A stretch of 64,000 nt of DNA from Prevotella melaninogenica. Lineage in GTDB: Bacteria; Bacteroidota; Bacteroidia; Bacteroidales; Bacteroidaceae. Positions within the stretch are counted from its first letter, which is position 1, and the number at the start of each line of letters is the position of its first letter. A program made the translations under genes and the position numbers. Location: NCBI RefSeq assembly GCF_018127965.1, contig NZ_CP072349.1, forward strand, positions 1,678,001 to 1,742,000. The letters run 5' to 3'. The notes under the pieces were generated by a model. That model worked only from the letters and a program-made list of their open reading frames with translations, did not search any database and was not told the DNA's origin. This document shows positions 15,108-24,361 of the stretch, piece by piece.

Positions 15108-17297
15108 ATGGCAAATTTAAGATTTGGAGCTGTTGAAGAAGCATTCAAAAAACGCCCCTTAGAAGTCAAGACACCTACAGAACGTCCAGAACAGTTCTAC
15201 GGTAAGTACGTCTTTAATCGTGCAAGAATGTACAAGTATCTCCCTGTTGATGTGTACCAAAAGCTGATAGACGTCATTGACAATGGTTCACGATTAGACC
15301 GTTCCATCGCAGATGCAGTAGCGCAAGGCATGAAGAAATGGGCAGAGGAACATGGAGCAACTCACTACACCCACTGGTTCCAACCGCTAACAGAAGGTAC
15401 AGCAGAGAAACACGATGCCTTTGTCGAGCATGATGGCAAAGGAGGAATGATTGAAGAATTCTCAGGAAAACTACTCGTTCAACAGGAACCTGACGCCAGT
15501 TCTTTCCCTAATGGAGGAATCCGCAATACCTTTGAAGCACGTGGCTATTCAGCCTGGGACCCAACCAGTCCTGTATTCATCATCGAAGACACACTTTGTA
15601 TTCCTACAATATTTATATCTTATACTGGAGAAGCACTCGACTACAAAGCACCATTATTAAAATCACTCCATGCTGTTAATGTTGCAGCAACTAAGGTTTG
15701 CCAATACTTTTATCAAGACGTAAAGCAGGTTCACACTAACCTTGGATGGGAACAAGAATACTTCCTTGTAGATGAAGACTTGTACTTTGCTCGCCCTGAC
15801 CTTATGCTTACAGGCCGTACGCTGATGGGGCATGACTCTGCAAAGAACCAGCAAATGGACGACCATTACTTCGGTACAATCCCTGAGCGTGTACAAGCTT
15901 TCATGAAGGATCTTGAGATACAAGCACTCGAATTGGGTATTCCTTGCAAGACACGTCACAATGAGGTTGCCCCTGGTCAGTTTGAGTTGGCTCCTATCTT
16001 TGAGGAATGTAACCTTGCAGTAGACCATAACATGCTATTGATGTCACTCATGAAGAAGGTTGCACACAAGCATAGTTTCCGCGTTCTTCTACATGAGAAG
16101 CCTTTCGATGGAGTCAATGGTTCTGGTAAGCATAACAATTGGAGCCTAAACACTGACACTGGTATTCTCCTCCATGCAGCAGGTAAGACACTTAACGATA
16201 ACCTTCGTTTTGTAGTCTTCATCGTAGAAACCTTGATGGCTGTCTATAAGCACAATGGTCTTCTGAAAGCATCAGTAATGAGTGCAACCAACGATCATCG
16301 TCTTGGAGCTAACGAAGCACCACCTGCTATTATCTCCTCATTCCTCGGAAAACAGATTAGTGATCTCCTTGAGCATATAGAAAAGGCTGACAAGGAGAAC
16401 ATCTTTAGCCTTACAGGAAAGACTGGTTTACAGATGGACATTCCAGAGATTCCAGAGTTGCTTATTGATAACACCGACCGTAACCGCACATCTCCTTTTG
16501 CCTTTACAGGTAACCGCTTTGAGTTCCGTGCTGTAGGTTCTGAGGCTAACTGTGCATCTGCAATGATTGTACTGAACACTGCTGTAGCAGAAGCTTTAGA
16601 GCGTTTCAGTGAGCGTGTTGACGCCTTGGTTGAAAAAGGTGAAGACCTAACATCGGCAATCATCGATATCATTCGTGAAGATATCAAGACCTGTAAGCCT
16701 ATTCACTTCGATGGAAACGGATATTCTGATAGCTGGAAGGAAGAAGCCAAGAAGCGTGGACTCGATTGCGAATCAAGTTGTCCTAAGTGCTTCGACCGCT
16801 ACCTTGACGAAGATTCCATCAAGATGTTCGAGTCGATGAACGTGATGAAGCGTAATGAGTTGGAGGCACGTAACGAGGTAAAATGGGAGACATACACCAA
16901 GAAGATACAAATCGAAGCACGTGTAATGGGCGATTTGGCGATGAACCATATTATCCCTGTGGCAACACATTACCAGAGTCAGTTAGCGAAGAATGTGCAG
17001 AATATGGTCAATATCTTCGGAGATGTAGAGGGAAAACAGCTCAGTGAGCGTAATATAAAGATTATACGTGAGATTGCTGAACGCACTAATATCATCGAGA
17101 CGGGTGTTGAAGAACTTGTCAATGCACGTAAACAAGCCAACAAAATAGAAAGTCAACGCGAAAAAGCAATCGCTTATCATGATACTATCGCACCAAAGAT
17201 GGAAGCCATCCGATATCAGATTGATAAATTAGAGTTAGTGGTCAGCGATGAACTTTGGACACTTCCAAAGTATCGCGAACTACTCTTTATTAGATAA
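15108..17297 (+). CDS. glnN: Type III glutamine synthetase
   Basis: The 729-residue length and motifs mark the GSIII group, which is much longer than GSI or GSII. Recognisable segments are GWEQEYFLVD, the HNEVAPGQFELAP signature, the ATP-site-like KPFDGVNGSGKHNNWS and NRTSPFAFTGNRFEFRAVGS. The enzyme joins ammonium to glutamate with ATP in the cytoplasm and is the usual ammonia-assimilating glutamine synthetase of Bacteroidetes. It is a single-gene unit with its own promoter. A perfect 20-bp hairpin follows about 75 nt after the stop. Confidence 0.95.
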   Translation: MANLRFGAVEEAFKKRPLEVKTPTERPEQFYGKYVFNRARMYKYLPVDVYQKLIDVIDNGSRLDRSIADAVAQGMKKWAEEHGATHYTHWFQPLTEGTAEKHDAFVEHDGKGGMIEEFSGKLLVQQEPDASSFPNGGIRNTFEARGYSAWDPTSPVFIIEDTLCIPTIFISYTGEALDYKAPLLKSLHAVNVAATKVCQYFYQDVKQVHTNLGWEQEYFLVDEDLYFARPDLMLTGRTLMGHDSAKNQQMDDHYFGTIPERVQAFMKDLEIQALELGIPCKTRHNEVAPGQFELAPIFEECNLAVDHNMLLMSLMKKVAHKHSFRVLLHEKPFDGVNGSGKHNNWSLNTDTGILLHAAGKTLNDNLRFVVFIVETLMAVYKHNGLLKASVMSATNDHRLGANEAPPAIISSFLGKQISDLLEHIEKADKENIFSLTGKTGLQMDIPEIPELLIDNTDRNRTSPFAFTGNRFEFRAVGSEANCASAMIVLNTAVAEALERFSERVDALVEKGEDLTSAIIDIIREDIKTCKPIHFDGNGYSDSWKEEAKKRGLDCESSCPKCFDRYLDEDSIKMFESMNVMKRNELEARNEVKWETYTKKIQIEARVMGDLAMNHIIPVATHYQSQLAKNVQNMVNIFGDVEGKQLSERNIKIIREIAERTNIIETGVEELVNARKQANKIESQREKAIAYHDTIAPKMEAIRYQIDKLELVVSDELWTLPKYRELLFIR

Positions 17298-17372
17298 AAG
17301 ATTGCGATTTCATCGACAGAAAACACTTTCTTCGCATCTTTACTTAACACAGTAAGGGGCGAAGAAAGTACC

Positions 17373-17422
17373 AAAAGAAAGGCAGGTAATCCAAACATCA
17401 ACGGATTACCTGCCTTTCTTTT
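17373..17422. terminator. Bidirectional terminator between glnN and glsB
   Basis: A perfect 20-bp inverted repeat (17373-17392 with 17403-17422, core GGCAGGTAATCC) has a 10-nt loop and A/T-rich outer ends, so it has a U tract in both directions. It sits 19 nt after the glsB stop. A second hairpin (arms ACTTTCTTCGC at 17325-17335 and 17359-17369) lies closer to glnN. Confidence 0.9.
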
Positions 17423-17440
17423 ATCGTTCTAATAAACGTA

Positions 17441-18439
17441 TTACTGTTGTTCTTTCTCCTTATAGATAACGTTATTAGCACCACTTGTGAACTTCAGTGC
17501 CTCTGGATGCTCATCTACAAAGCTCTCAATATGACGAACACGCTTCTCTTCGAAGATCTCATCAACCGCAATAAGGATGCCAGTTTCCTCTACATCGCCA
17601 AAGCCATAGTTGATAGCTGTACCGAAGAGTTTCATCGTTGGGGAAAGATTCATATATGCATTCACTAAAGGAGGGATGTTATATCCCAACTCACGTATCT
17701 CTCTATTTAATATTCTATAGTCTTCCTTAAAACCATTTCCTTGGAAAAGCGCATCCAACTCAGTGGTTGGAGTGTCAATTTTCAACGGTTTAATCGGTAT
17801 AATAAGGTCGTCCTTATCATCAAAATACTTCTTCAAAAAGTAAAGAATCATATCCCTACCACGACGGATATAAGAAGGATACATGGTCATCTTTCCGAAG
17901 AAATACTTACATTCAGGGTACAACACCGTCAACGCTCCAAGTCCATCCCAGAGATTATCTAACGCAAAGATGCTCTTAGAATTCTTACGAACATTCTGGT
18001 AATCCAATGAAACAAAAGAACGTCCAAGCTCAACTGTATAAGGAGCATACTCCTTCATGAACTTATCAGAGAAATGGAACATATGACTTGTTGCAACCTT
18101 TGGCTGTCCGTTTTTATCTATTTCCCACTCGCTACCAAAGATATAACGATATCCACCGATAATCTCTTCCGCTTCAGGATTCCAAACAATCAACTGTCTA
18201 CAACAATTCTCCATCGTGTCGAACTCATCGACATCCATCGATTTGCCCGTACCACCCCCAGCCGAACGGAAAGCAATTTCGCGCAGACGTCCAATTTCCT
18301 TCATCACGTTTGGAGCTGTCTTAGCCGTCACAATATAAATTTCATTGTGACTTTTGTTCGTCGAACGAAGCATCCGTTCAGGAGTCAACTCGCTCTTGAG
18401 TAACTCCTTGCTAATGGGTTGGATGATTTCTTCTTCCAT
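17441..18439 (-). CDS. glsB: GNAT-type N-acyltransferase, glycine lipid synthesis (GlsB-like)
   Basis: This 332-residue protein has features of the acyl-ACP-using GNAT group related to ornithine-lipid OlsB: VELGRSFVSLDYQ, a GLGALTVLYPECKYFFGK segment and MYPSYI. It lies directly downstream of a PlsC-like acyltransferase gene on the same strand, the arrangement of glsB-glsA in Bacteroides, where the pair makes N-acylated, then O-acylated glycine lipids. By that analogy GlsB transfers a 3-hydroxyacyl chain to glycine at the inner membrane. The assignment rests on family and context, not on a similarity search. Confidence 0.8.
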   Translation of the reverse strand: MEEEIIQPISKELLKSELTPERMLRSTNKSHNEIYIVTAKTAPNVMKEIGRLREIAFRSAGGGTGKSMDVDEFDTMENCCRQLIVWNPEAEEIIGGYRYIFGSEWEIDKNGQPKVATSHMFHFSDKFMKEYAPYTVELGRSFVSLDYQNVRKNSKSIFALDNLWDGLGALTVLYPECKYFFGKMTMYPSYIRRGRDMILYFLKKYFDDKDDLIIPIKPLKIDTPTTELDALFQGNGFKEDYRILNREIRELGYNIPPLVNAYMNLSPTMKLFGTAINYGFGDVEETGILIAVDEIFEEKRVRHIESFVDEHPEALKFTSGANNVIYKEKEQQ

Positions 18440-18519
18440 ATATTCTATCTATCTTTTTCTTTCTCTATATCTAATCGCGTGATTGAACCCCTTATTCTAT
18501 CATTTAATAAGACCAAATT

Positions 18520-19347
18520 TTAGAGTTTATAAACCATATCTTCAACATATTTCGCCCATTCCATCGATGTGCGACTCTTATCAAACGTCTGCCAAGGGAT
18601 TGGCTTTCCTATTGCAACACGGAACGTTTTACCAACGTTTCTGTACATCTCATCGACAAGGAATAGCATCGCTATATTCACCTTCTTAACGTATTTATCA
18701 CTGAAATGTGCTATACGATAGAATCGATCAGAATTACGTCCGCCAAAGAAGATGGGAACTACATCACGCTGATACTCCACACTCTTGGTAATAAACGTCT
18801 TCTTCCACTCTAAGTCATGAATCTTCCCGTTAATCTTACGACTATTCAGTCCAGCAGGGAACATCAAAATATGATTATCACTTTTAAAGCCAGCCTCAAC
18901 CATGCGAGGGAAATCACGACTCTGCTTTCCAGTTTTGTTGATGCCAATACTTACTGGTTTTAAGCCCGGAAGATTGAGTAATAAGTCATTAACCAAATAG
19001 CGAAATCTGCCATCATAGTGCTTACCGATAATAGATCCCAATGCTACACCATCCTGACCACCAAGAGGGTGATTTGACACAAAGGTATAAAGCTTACCAT
19101 CATCTTTATCAGGAAGATTCTCTAAACCTTCGATTTGCAGCGTCATGTCAAGATATCTAACACATTCCGTGAGCCATTCTGTCCCTGATAAATCACGACT
19201 ATCCCATAGAAACTGATTAACCTCATCTTCATGAAGGATTCTTTTTAGCCAATTGACGGCAAAAGAAGGAACGAATTTAGCCTTCGCCCCCATCTTATCT
19301 CTTAGAATCTTGTCTATGTCTATCGTCTTCTCTATTTCTGCACCCAT
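18520..19347 (-). CDS. glsA: PlsC-like O-acyltransferase, glycine lipid synthesis (GlsA-like)
   Basis: This 275-residue protein carries the acyltransferase motif as SNHPLGGQDG, in which His and Asp are separated by five residues rather than the usual four. FPAGLNSR is the third acyltransferase block and VVPIFFGGRNSDRFYRIA the fourth. In the GlsB/GlsA scheme it adds the second acyl chain to the hydroxyl of N-acyl glycine. It is the upstream gene of the pair with glsB, 80 nt apart, and has a minus-strand -7 box at 19374-19381. Confidence 0.8.
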   Translation of the reverse strand: MGAEIEKTIDIDKILRDKMGAKAKFVPSFAVNWLKRILHEDEVNQFLWDSRDLSGTEWLTECVRYLDMTLQIEGLENLPDKDDGKLYTFVSNHPLGGQDGVALGSIIGKHYDGRFRYLVNDLLLNLPGLKPVSIGINKTGKQSRDFPRMVEAGFKSDNHILMFPAGLNSRKINGKIHDLEWKKTFITKSVEYQRDVVPIFFGGRNSDRFYRIAHFSDKYVKKVNIAMLFLVDEMYRNVGKTFRVAIGKPIPWQTFDKSRTSMEWAKYVEDMVYKL

Positions 19348-19373
19348 GTACTCAAATCTCTCCTAACAAAATG

Positions 19374-19381
19374 CAAAAATA
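19374..19381 (-). promoter_or_regulatory. -7 box of the glsA-glsB unit
   Basis: On the minus strand it reads TATTTTTG, a consensus match, 26 nt upstream of the glsA start. Confidence 0.65.
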
Positions 19382-19674
19382 ACGAAACCATTTGGAATAG
19401 CTTGCGTTTTTTGCGAAAAATATATGTTTAAACAGAAAAAAATCATGTCAATAACAGCGTTGATTACTCTCATTAAAAACCAAATACTCCATTTTACCCC
19501 ACTATTTTTAGCGTCCTCCACTTCACGTAATGAGTTCTTAAACCAACTTTGATACTCCAAAAACACAGAAAGAAAGACAACTCAAAAAGAAGGAAATAAA
19601 AGCAAAAAGTGAACAACAAAACTCGTACTTAAAAACCTATTTTGTAATAATATTTCACAACATCAGTTTCAATC

Positions 19675-19773
19675 AAGGCTTAATAGCGGTTCAATTAAGG
19701 CTCTTTTGACTTGCAAAAGGTGCCCTTTAAGACCCTAACTAACGCCCTTTTGAAGTCTAATTAAGCACCTTTT
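19675..19773 (+). repeat. Dispersed repeat family 1, copy C
   Basis: The core reads GCAAAAGGTGCCCTTTAAG, then ACGCCCTTTTGAAG and AATTAAGCACCTTTT. Similarity to copy B continues for roughly 120 bp to the right, with conserved landmarks such as TTACAAA and GTAAAnnTATTTCAA. Confidence 0.75.
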
Positions 19774-20021
19774 GAAAACCACTTTTATAACCCTTTGATC
19801 CTCTGACATTTACAAAGGCATCCCAAATAGTACTTTTTAGACCTAAATTAGCATTTTAAGCCCTCATAATTGTAAATATATTTCAAGCCACCACACAACT
19901 CACTCAACCCTCTTAACACATAGCAAAAATCAAGTACACCACGATGCGCAATTGACAAGAGGACAGAAACGTCGGTCAAAGTGTTAATATTCTAAAAATA
20001 GAAGTCGTTAACAAAATATTG

Positions 20022-20063
20022 TGGAGCATAGTGGGGATATGTGGGGAAAAATGTGTAACTTTG
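20022..20063 (+). promoter_or_regulatory. mraZ promoter with phased MraZ boxes
   Basis: TGGAG (20022), TGGGG (20032), TGGGG (20042) and a degenerate TGTGT (20052) are spaced exactly 10 bp apart. This matches the known MraZ site, TGGGN repeats separated by 5 nt. The -7 box TAACTTTG at 20056-20063 overlaps the last box, so bound MraZ would cover the polymerase site between -33 and -7. That fits autorepression of the whole division cluster. Confidence 0.8.
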
Positions 20064-20093
20064 AAGCCAAATACAGCTTTATAAAAAATAGAC

Positions 20094-20579
20094 ATGAGAT
20101 TCTTAGGCAATATCGAAGCAAAAACAGACGCAAAAGGAAGAGCTTTCCTGCCTGCAGTCTTCCGCAAGGTGCTCAACGCATCGGGCGAAGAATCGTTGGT
20201 ATTGCGCAAAGATATCTTCGAGCCATGCTTAGTACTCTACCCCGAGTCTGTATGGAACGAACGAATGGACGCACTCCGCAAGCGTTTGAGTCGCTGGAGC
20301 CGTCGCGACCAGATGATTTATCGTCAATATGTCACAGACGTTGAGATGATTACATTGGACGGAAACGGCCGTTTCCTCATTCCAAAACGATATCTGAAAA
20401 TGGCGAATATCGACCAGCAGATTAGATTTACAGGAATGGACGATTGCATTGAGATCTGGGCAAACGGTGAGAACAACGAGCCATTCATGTCGGCTGAAGA
20501 ATTCAGCAAGGCCATGGAAGAAACCATGGGCATGGAGGGAGCCATCTCACTTGACACCCCTTCACAAAACAACGATTAG
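20094..20579 (+). CDS. mraZ: Transcriptional regulator MraZ
   Basis: The 161-residue protein has the two MraZ/AbrB-like repeats: MRFLGNIEAKTDAKGRAFLP at the start and ITLDGNGRFLIPKRYLKMA in the second half. It is the first gene of the division and cell wall cluster. In other bacteria MraZ forms a ring-like oligomer that binds repeats upstream of its own gene and represses the cluster; the phased boxes at 20022-20056 suit that. The leader is about 25 nt. Confidence 0.95.
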   Translation: MRFLGNIEAKTDAKGRAFLPAVFRKVLNASGEESLVLRKDIFEPCLVLYPESVWNERMDALRKRLSRWSRRDQMIYRQYVTDVEMITLDGNGRFLIPKRYLKMANIDQQIRFTGMDDCIEIWANGENNEPFMSAEEFSKAMEETMGMEGAISLDTPSQNND

Positions 20580-20602
20580 TCAACCACAAAAGAATCAACA
20601 GC

Positions 20603-21547
20603 ATGATTAAGACTGCAGAATGTTATCATATCCCTGTACTCCTCAACGAAAGCATTGAAGGATTAAACCTACATGCCAATGGAGTCTACGTGGATGTAAC
20701 TTTCGGAGGCGGAGGTCATAGCCGAGAGATTCTTTCTCGCTTAGCAGAAGACAGCCATCTTTACAGCTTCGACCAAGATGCTGATGCCGAGCAGAATATT
20801 GACAACATGGGCTTAAGCGAGGAACAGGTAGATCGTTTCACCTTTGTTCGTTCTAACTTCAGATACCTGAAGAACTGGATGCAGTATTATGGCGTAGAGT
20901 ACATAGACGGACTACTTGCCGACCTTGGTGTTAGCAGCCATCACTTTGATGATGAGACACGCGGATTCTCATTCCGCTTCGAAGCTCCACTTGATATGAG
21001 AATGAACAAACGAGCAGGAATAACAGCTGCCGACATTCTCAACGACTACTATGAAGAACGATTGGCAGACATACTCTATCTCTACGGAGAACTGAAGCAG
21101 TCGCGCCGCATCGCCTCAGCCATTGTCAAGGCAAGAGGACAGAAAACATATAAAACAACGAACGACTTACTGACAACCATCGAGCCTTTCTTTCAGCGGG
21201 CACGCGAAAAGAAAGACATGGCAAAAATGTTTCAAGCCCTTCGCATCGAAGTAAACCACGAGATGGATGCCTTGAAGGAAATGCTTATGGCAGCAACCGA
21301 ACTGCTTCGCCCTGGCGGTAGACTATCGGTTATTACCTACCACTCCTTAGAGGACAGAATGGTAAAGAACATCATGAAGTCAGGAAATATAGAGGGTAAA
21401 GTGAAACAAGACTTCTTCGGACGAATAGAAACGCCATTCCGATTAGTCAATAACAAAGTTATCACTGCAAGTAACGACGAACAAGAACGCAACCCACGAA
21501 GCCGAAGTGCAAAACTAAGAATAGCAGAAAAGAAAGCAAATGAATGA
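20603..21547 (+). CDS. rsmH: 16S rRNA (cytosine-1402-N4)-methyltransferase RsmH
   Basis: The 314-residue protein begins HIPVLLNESIEGL, with a SAM-binding segment VDVTFGGGGHSREIL, DLGVSSHHFD, and the C-terminal ITYHSLEDRMVKN motif. It methylates N4 of C1402 in 16S rRNA at the ribosomal P site. It is second in the cluster, 23 nt after mraZ, and overlaps the start of the next gene by 8 nt, which indicates translational coupling. Confidence 0.97.
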   Translation: MIKTAECYHIPVLLNESIEGLNLHANGVYVDVTFGGGGHSREILSRLAEDSHLYSFDQDADAEQNIDNMGLSEEQVDRFTFVRSNFRYLKNWMQYYGVEYIDGLLADLGVSSHHFDDETRGFSFRFEAPLDMRMNKRAGITAADILNDYYEERLADILYLYGELKQSRRIASAIVKARGQKTYKTTNDLLTTIEPFFQRAREKKDMAKMFQALRIEVNHEMDALKEMLMAATELLRPGGRLSVITYHSLEDRMVKNIMKSGNIEGKVKQDFFGRIETPFRLVNNKVITASNDEQERNPRSRSAKLRIAEKKANE

Positions 21548-22133
21548 CGAGAACGACAAGAAGAATCCAACGCTGACGGAGCATCCTCTCACAGAAGATC
21601 AGACTGCTTTCACTGAAGAGAGCATAAACGTCACAGAGCCACTCGTAAAGGCAGAGACTATAGAAAATAAACAAGAAGCTACTGCGAATAACGAGGTAGC
21701 AACACCACTAACGGAGGAGGAAGAAAAAAGAATAGAAGAAGAGGTCGAAGTAGAAAAGATTAAAGCTGCCATTGAGGAGCAAGCACGAGAAGATGAGCAA
21801 CCACAATCATCAAACTTCACACTAAGAAAGATTCTTGGAGGTGACATCCTCTCTGCACGACTCCTACGTAATAACATCTGGTTGATTATCACCGCTGTGA
21901 TTTTCACTATCGTTTACATATCAAATCGATACAGTGTGCAGAAGTACCTTATTGAGATTGATAAGTTGCAAAAAGAGTTTGAGGACGCTAAGTATCGTGC
22001 GCTTTCAAGTAGTAGTCAACTCACAGAGAAGACACGTGAGAGCCATATACTTGAAATATTGAAAACGAGAAAGGACAGTGTACTGAAGATGTCTGACCGT
22101 CCACCTTATATTATAGATGTACCCGAGAAATAG
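21540..22133 (+). CDS. ftsL: FtsL-like division protein
   Basis: The 197-residue protein has a long Glu/Thr-rich cytoplasmic N-terminus (about 1-105), one membrane span near 113-131 (IWLIITAVIFTIVYI), and a short periplasmic coiled coil (KYLIEIDKLQKEFEDAKYRA). The sequence is poorly conserved, as is usual for FtsL; the call rests on topology, position between rsmH and ftsI, and overlap with rsmH. Its expected job is to bridge the FtsQ/FtsB part of the divisome and FtsWI. The very acidic N-terminal extension is longer than in proteobacterial FtsL. Confidence 0.8.
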   Translation: MNDENDKKNPTLTEHPLTEDQTAFTEESINVTEPLVKAETIENKQEATANNEVATPLTEEEEKRIEEEVEVEKIKAAIEEQAREDEQPQSSNFTLRKILGGDILSARLLRNNIWLIITAVIFTIVYISNRYSVQKYLIEIDKLQKEFEDAKYRALSSSSQLTEKTRESHILEILKTRKDSVLKMSDRPPYIIDVPEK

Positions 22134-22136
22134 GAT

Positions 22137-24296
22137 ATGAGTAAGTTTGATAATAGCAAAGTAATGCCCCGCTACAGTGTTATAGCGATCATCATGTCGC
22201 TTGTAGCTGTAGCTGTTATTGGTAAGACTATCTACACCATGACTGCAGGTAGAACCTACTGGCTGGAAGTTGCTGCTTCTCAAAAGAAAGACAGCGTCAC
22301 AGTAAAGCCTACCAGAGGTAATATCCTAAGCTGTAATGGGCAACTTATGGCAAGTTCATTACCTGAATTTAAGGTTTACATGGACTTCAACGCACTCAAA
22401 GCAGCAGGAAACGACACAGCGTTCGTCGATAGCATCAACTATATCAGCAAGGGATTGAATAACATCTTCCCTGAGAAATCAGCAGCCTACTTCAAAAAGT
22501 ACCTCATGGAAGGCTACCACAAGGAGAGTAAGCATTGGGCAATATGGAACGAGCGCATAGACTATAACACATTTAAAGAGATACAGAGCCTCCCTATTTT
22601 CCACCTTTCTAAATATAAGAGTGGATTCCACTGGGATGAGTTCAATGCACGTCGTCGTCCGTTTGGCTCACTTGCTCAACGTACGATAGGTGATATGTTC
22701 GGTGCAAAGGATACTGCACGCTGTGGATTAGAGCTTTCATACGATTCTATTTTGCGTGGAACAAATGGTATCATCCACCGTCGTAAGGTTCGTAACAAGT
22801 TCCTTGATATCACAGACACACCACCTATTGATGGTGCCGACATCATAACTACCATTGACGTCAGCATGCAAGACTTAGCAGAGCGTGCCTTGTTGGACGA
22901 GCTGAAAGACCCTAACGTAAATGGTAACGTAGGTGTTGCTATTGTGATGGAAGTCGCAACTGGTGACGTGAAGGCTATTGTCAACTTAGATAAATGTAGT
23001 GATGGCGAATATAGAGAGGTTAAGAATCATGCCGTAAGTGACTTGCTTGAGCCTGGTTCTGTCTTTAAGACAGCCTCTATTATGACCATCCTTGACGATG
23101 GACTTGTTGATACTATGTACACCGTTCAGACTGGACCAGGCGTATGGAATATGTACGGACGAGACATGAAGGACCACAACTGGACACGTGGAGGATATGG
23201 AACGCTGACGCTGCCATGGACTTTGAAATACAGTTCAAACATCGGTGTCAGTCGTATCATTGACATGCACTACCACAAGAACCCAGAAAAATTCGTTCAA
23301 GGTATCTACGACTTAGGACTTGCAACTGATTTCCATGTCCCTATCGTAGGCTATTCACCAGCACGAATCCGCATGCCACATAAGAATAGTCGTGGTCAGT
23401 ATGACAACTGGAGTGCCACTGCTCTGCCATGGATGAGTATTGGTTACGAGACACAGATACCACCAATATCGACTCTTGCCTTCTATAATGCGATTGCCAA
23501 TGGTGGTAAGTTAATGCAGCCACGATTTGTAAAACAGATTGTAAAAAATGGTGAGGTCATCTATAACAATCCGCCAAAGGTATTAAAGGAGCGCATTGCA
23601 AAGGAAAGTACCATCAAGAATATTACGCGTATTCTGACAGAAGTTGTCTCTGAAGGTTTGGGTAAGAAGGCTGGCTCTGACAAATTCCTCGTTGCAGGTA
23701 AGACTGGTACTGCCCAGATGTCAAAGGGAGCCTTGGGTTATAAAACTGGTGGAACAAACTATCTCCTCAGCTTTGCAGGTTTCTTCCCTGCCGACAAACC
23801 TCGTTATAGTTGTATTGTCTGCATACAGAAGACTGGTCTCCCAGCATCCGGAGGTGGTATGAGTGGCGTTGTATTCCACCACATAGCAGAAGGCATTATG
23901 GCACAGAGTCTGAAGTTGAATGTTACTGATGCACACGATGCTTCATCTGTAACAATCCCTACAGCAAAGACAGGTAACCTGCTTGCAACAGACTATGTGC
24001 TGAATTCTCTCGGCTTCCAAATAACGAATGGTTGGAACGGTGCTTATCCATTCGGTAATCCTATATGGGGAACAACCAGCATAAAAGGAAAGTCATTGAC
24101 CTTCCAAAAGGAGCAAACACCTAAAGTCGACATAGTCCCTGACGTCCATGGCATGGGTGCTCGCGACGCTGTTTACTTGATGGAGAAACATGGTATTAAA
24201 GTAATACTTACTGGTAGAGGTCGTGTTATTAAACAAAGCGTAGCACCAGGCGAAAAAGTTAAGAAGGGCATGAAATGTGAATTAAGAATGGGATAA
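22137..24296 (+). CDS. ftsI: Penicillin-binding protein FtsI (PBP3) with PASTA domain
   Basis: The protein has 719 residues. One membrane anchor lies near 14-34, followed by the PBP dimerisation domain and a transpeptidase domain. Active-site motifs are SVFK (in EPGSVFKTAS), SSN (KYSSNIG) and KTGTA. The last 65 residues form a PASTA domain (VPDVHGMGARDAVYLMEKHG). The enzyme cross-links septal peptidoglycan with its partner FtsW. The start is 4 nt after the ftsL stop, so the genes are coupled. Confidence 0.96.
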   Translation: MSKFDNSKVMPRYSVIAIIMSLVAVAVIGKTIYTMTAGRTYWLEVAASQKKDSVTVKPTRGNILSCNGQLMASSLPEFKVYMDFNALKAAGNDTAFVDSINYISKGLNNIFPEKSAAYFKKYLMEGYHKESKHWAIWNERIDYNTFKEIQSLPIFHLSKYKSGFHWDEFNARRRPFGSLAQRTIGDMFGAKDTARCGLELSYDSILRGTNGIIHRRKVRNKFLDITDTPPIDGADIITTIDVSMQDLAERALLDELKDPNVNGNVGVAIVMEVATGDVKAIVNLDKCSDGEYREVKNHAVSDLLEPGSVFKTASIMTILDDGLVDTMYTVQTGPGVWNMYGRDMKDHNWTRGGYGTLTLPWTLKYSSNIGVSRIIDMHYHKNPEKFVQGIYDLGLATDFHVPIVGYSPARIRMPHKNSRGQYDNWSATALPWMSIGYETQIPPISTLAFYNAIANGGKLMQPRFVKQIVKNGEVIYNNPPKVLKERIAKESTIKNITRILTEVVSEGLGKKAGSDKFLVAGKTGTAQMSKGALGYKTGGTNYLLSFAGFFPADKPRYSCIVCIQKTGLPASGGGMSGVVFHHIAEGIMAQSLKLNVTDAHDASSVTIPTAKTGNLLATDYVLNSLGFQITNGWNGAYPFGNPIWGTTSIKGKSLTFQKEQTPKVDIVPDVHGMGARDAVYLMEKHGIKVILTGRGRVIKQSVAPGEKVKKGMKCELRMG

Positions 24297-24361
24297 ACAT
24301 TCACTTCACAAAGGCAGAACACTTCGATTACAATAATCAAGATTAAGAAAAGAAGAAAGAT

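Larger units (their letters stand above)
19348..20093. other. Gene-free stretch between glsA and mraZ
   Basis: It contains the glsA promoter (19374-19381), copy C of repeat family 1 (19675-19773 and flanks) and the mraZ operator/promoter (20022-20063). A 67-codon minus-strand ORF at 19363-19566 has no support. Positions 19400-19670 and 19910-20015 show nothing recognisable. Confidence 0.65.

Noticed and set aside
19363-19566. 67-codon minus-strand ORF upstream of glsA
   Set aside because: It covers the glsA promoter, has no own promoter or ribosome site, and gives no recognisable protein.
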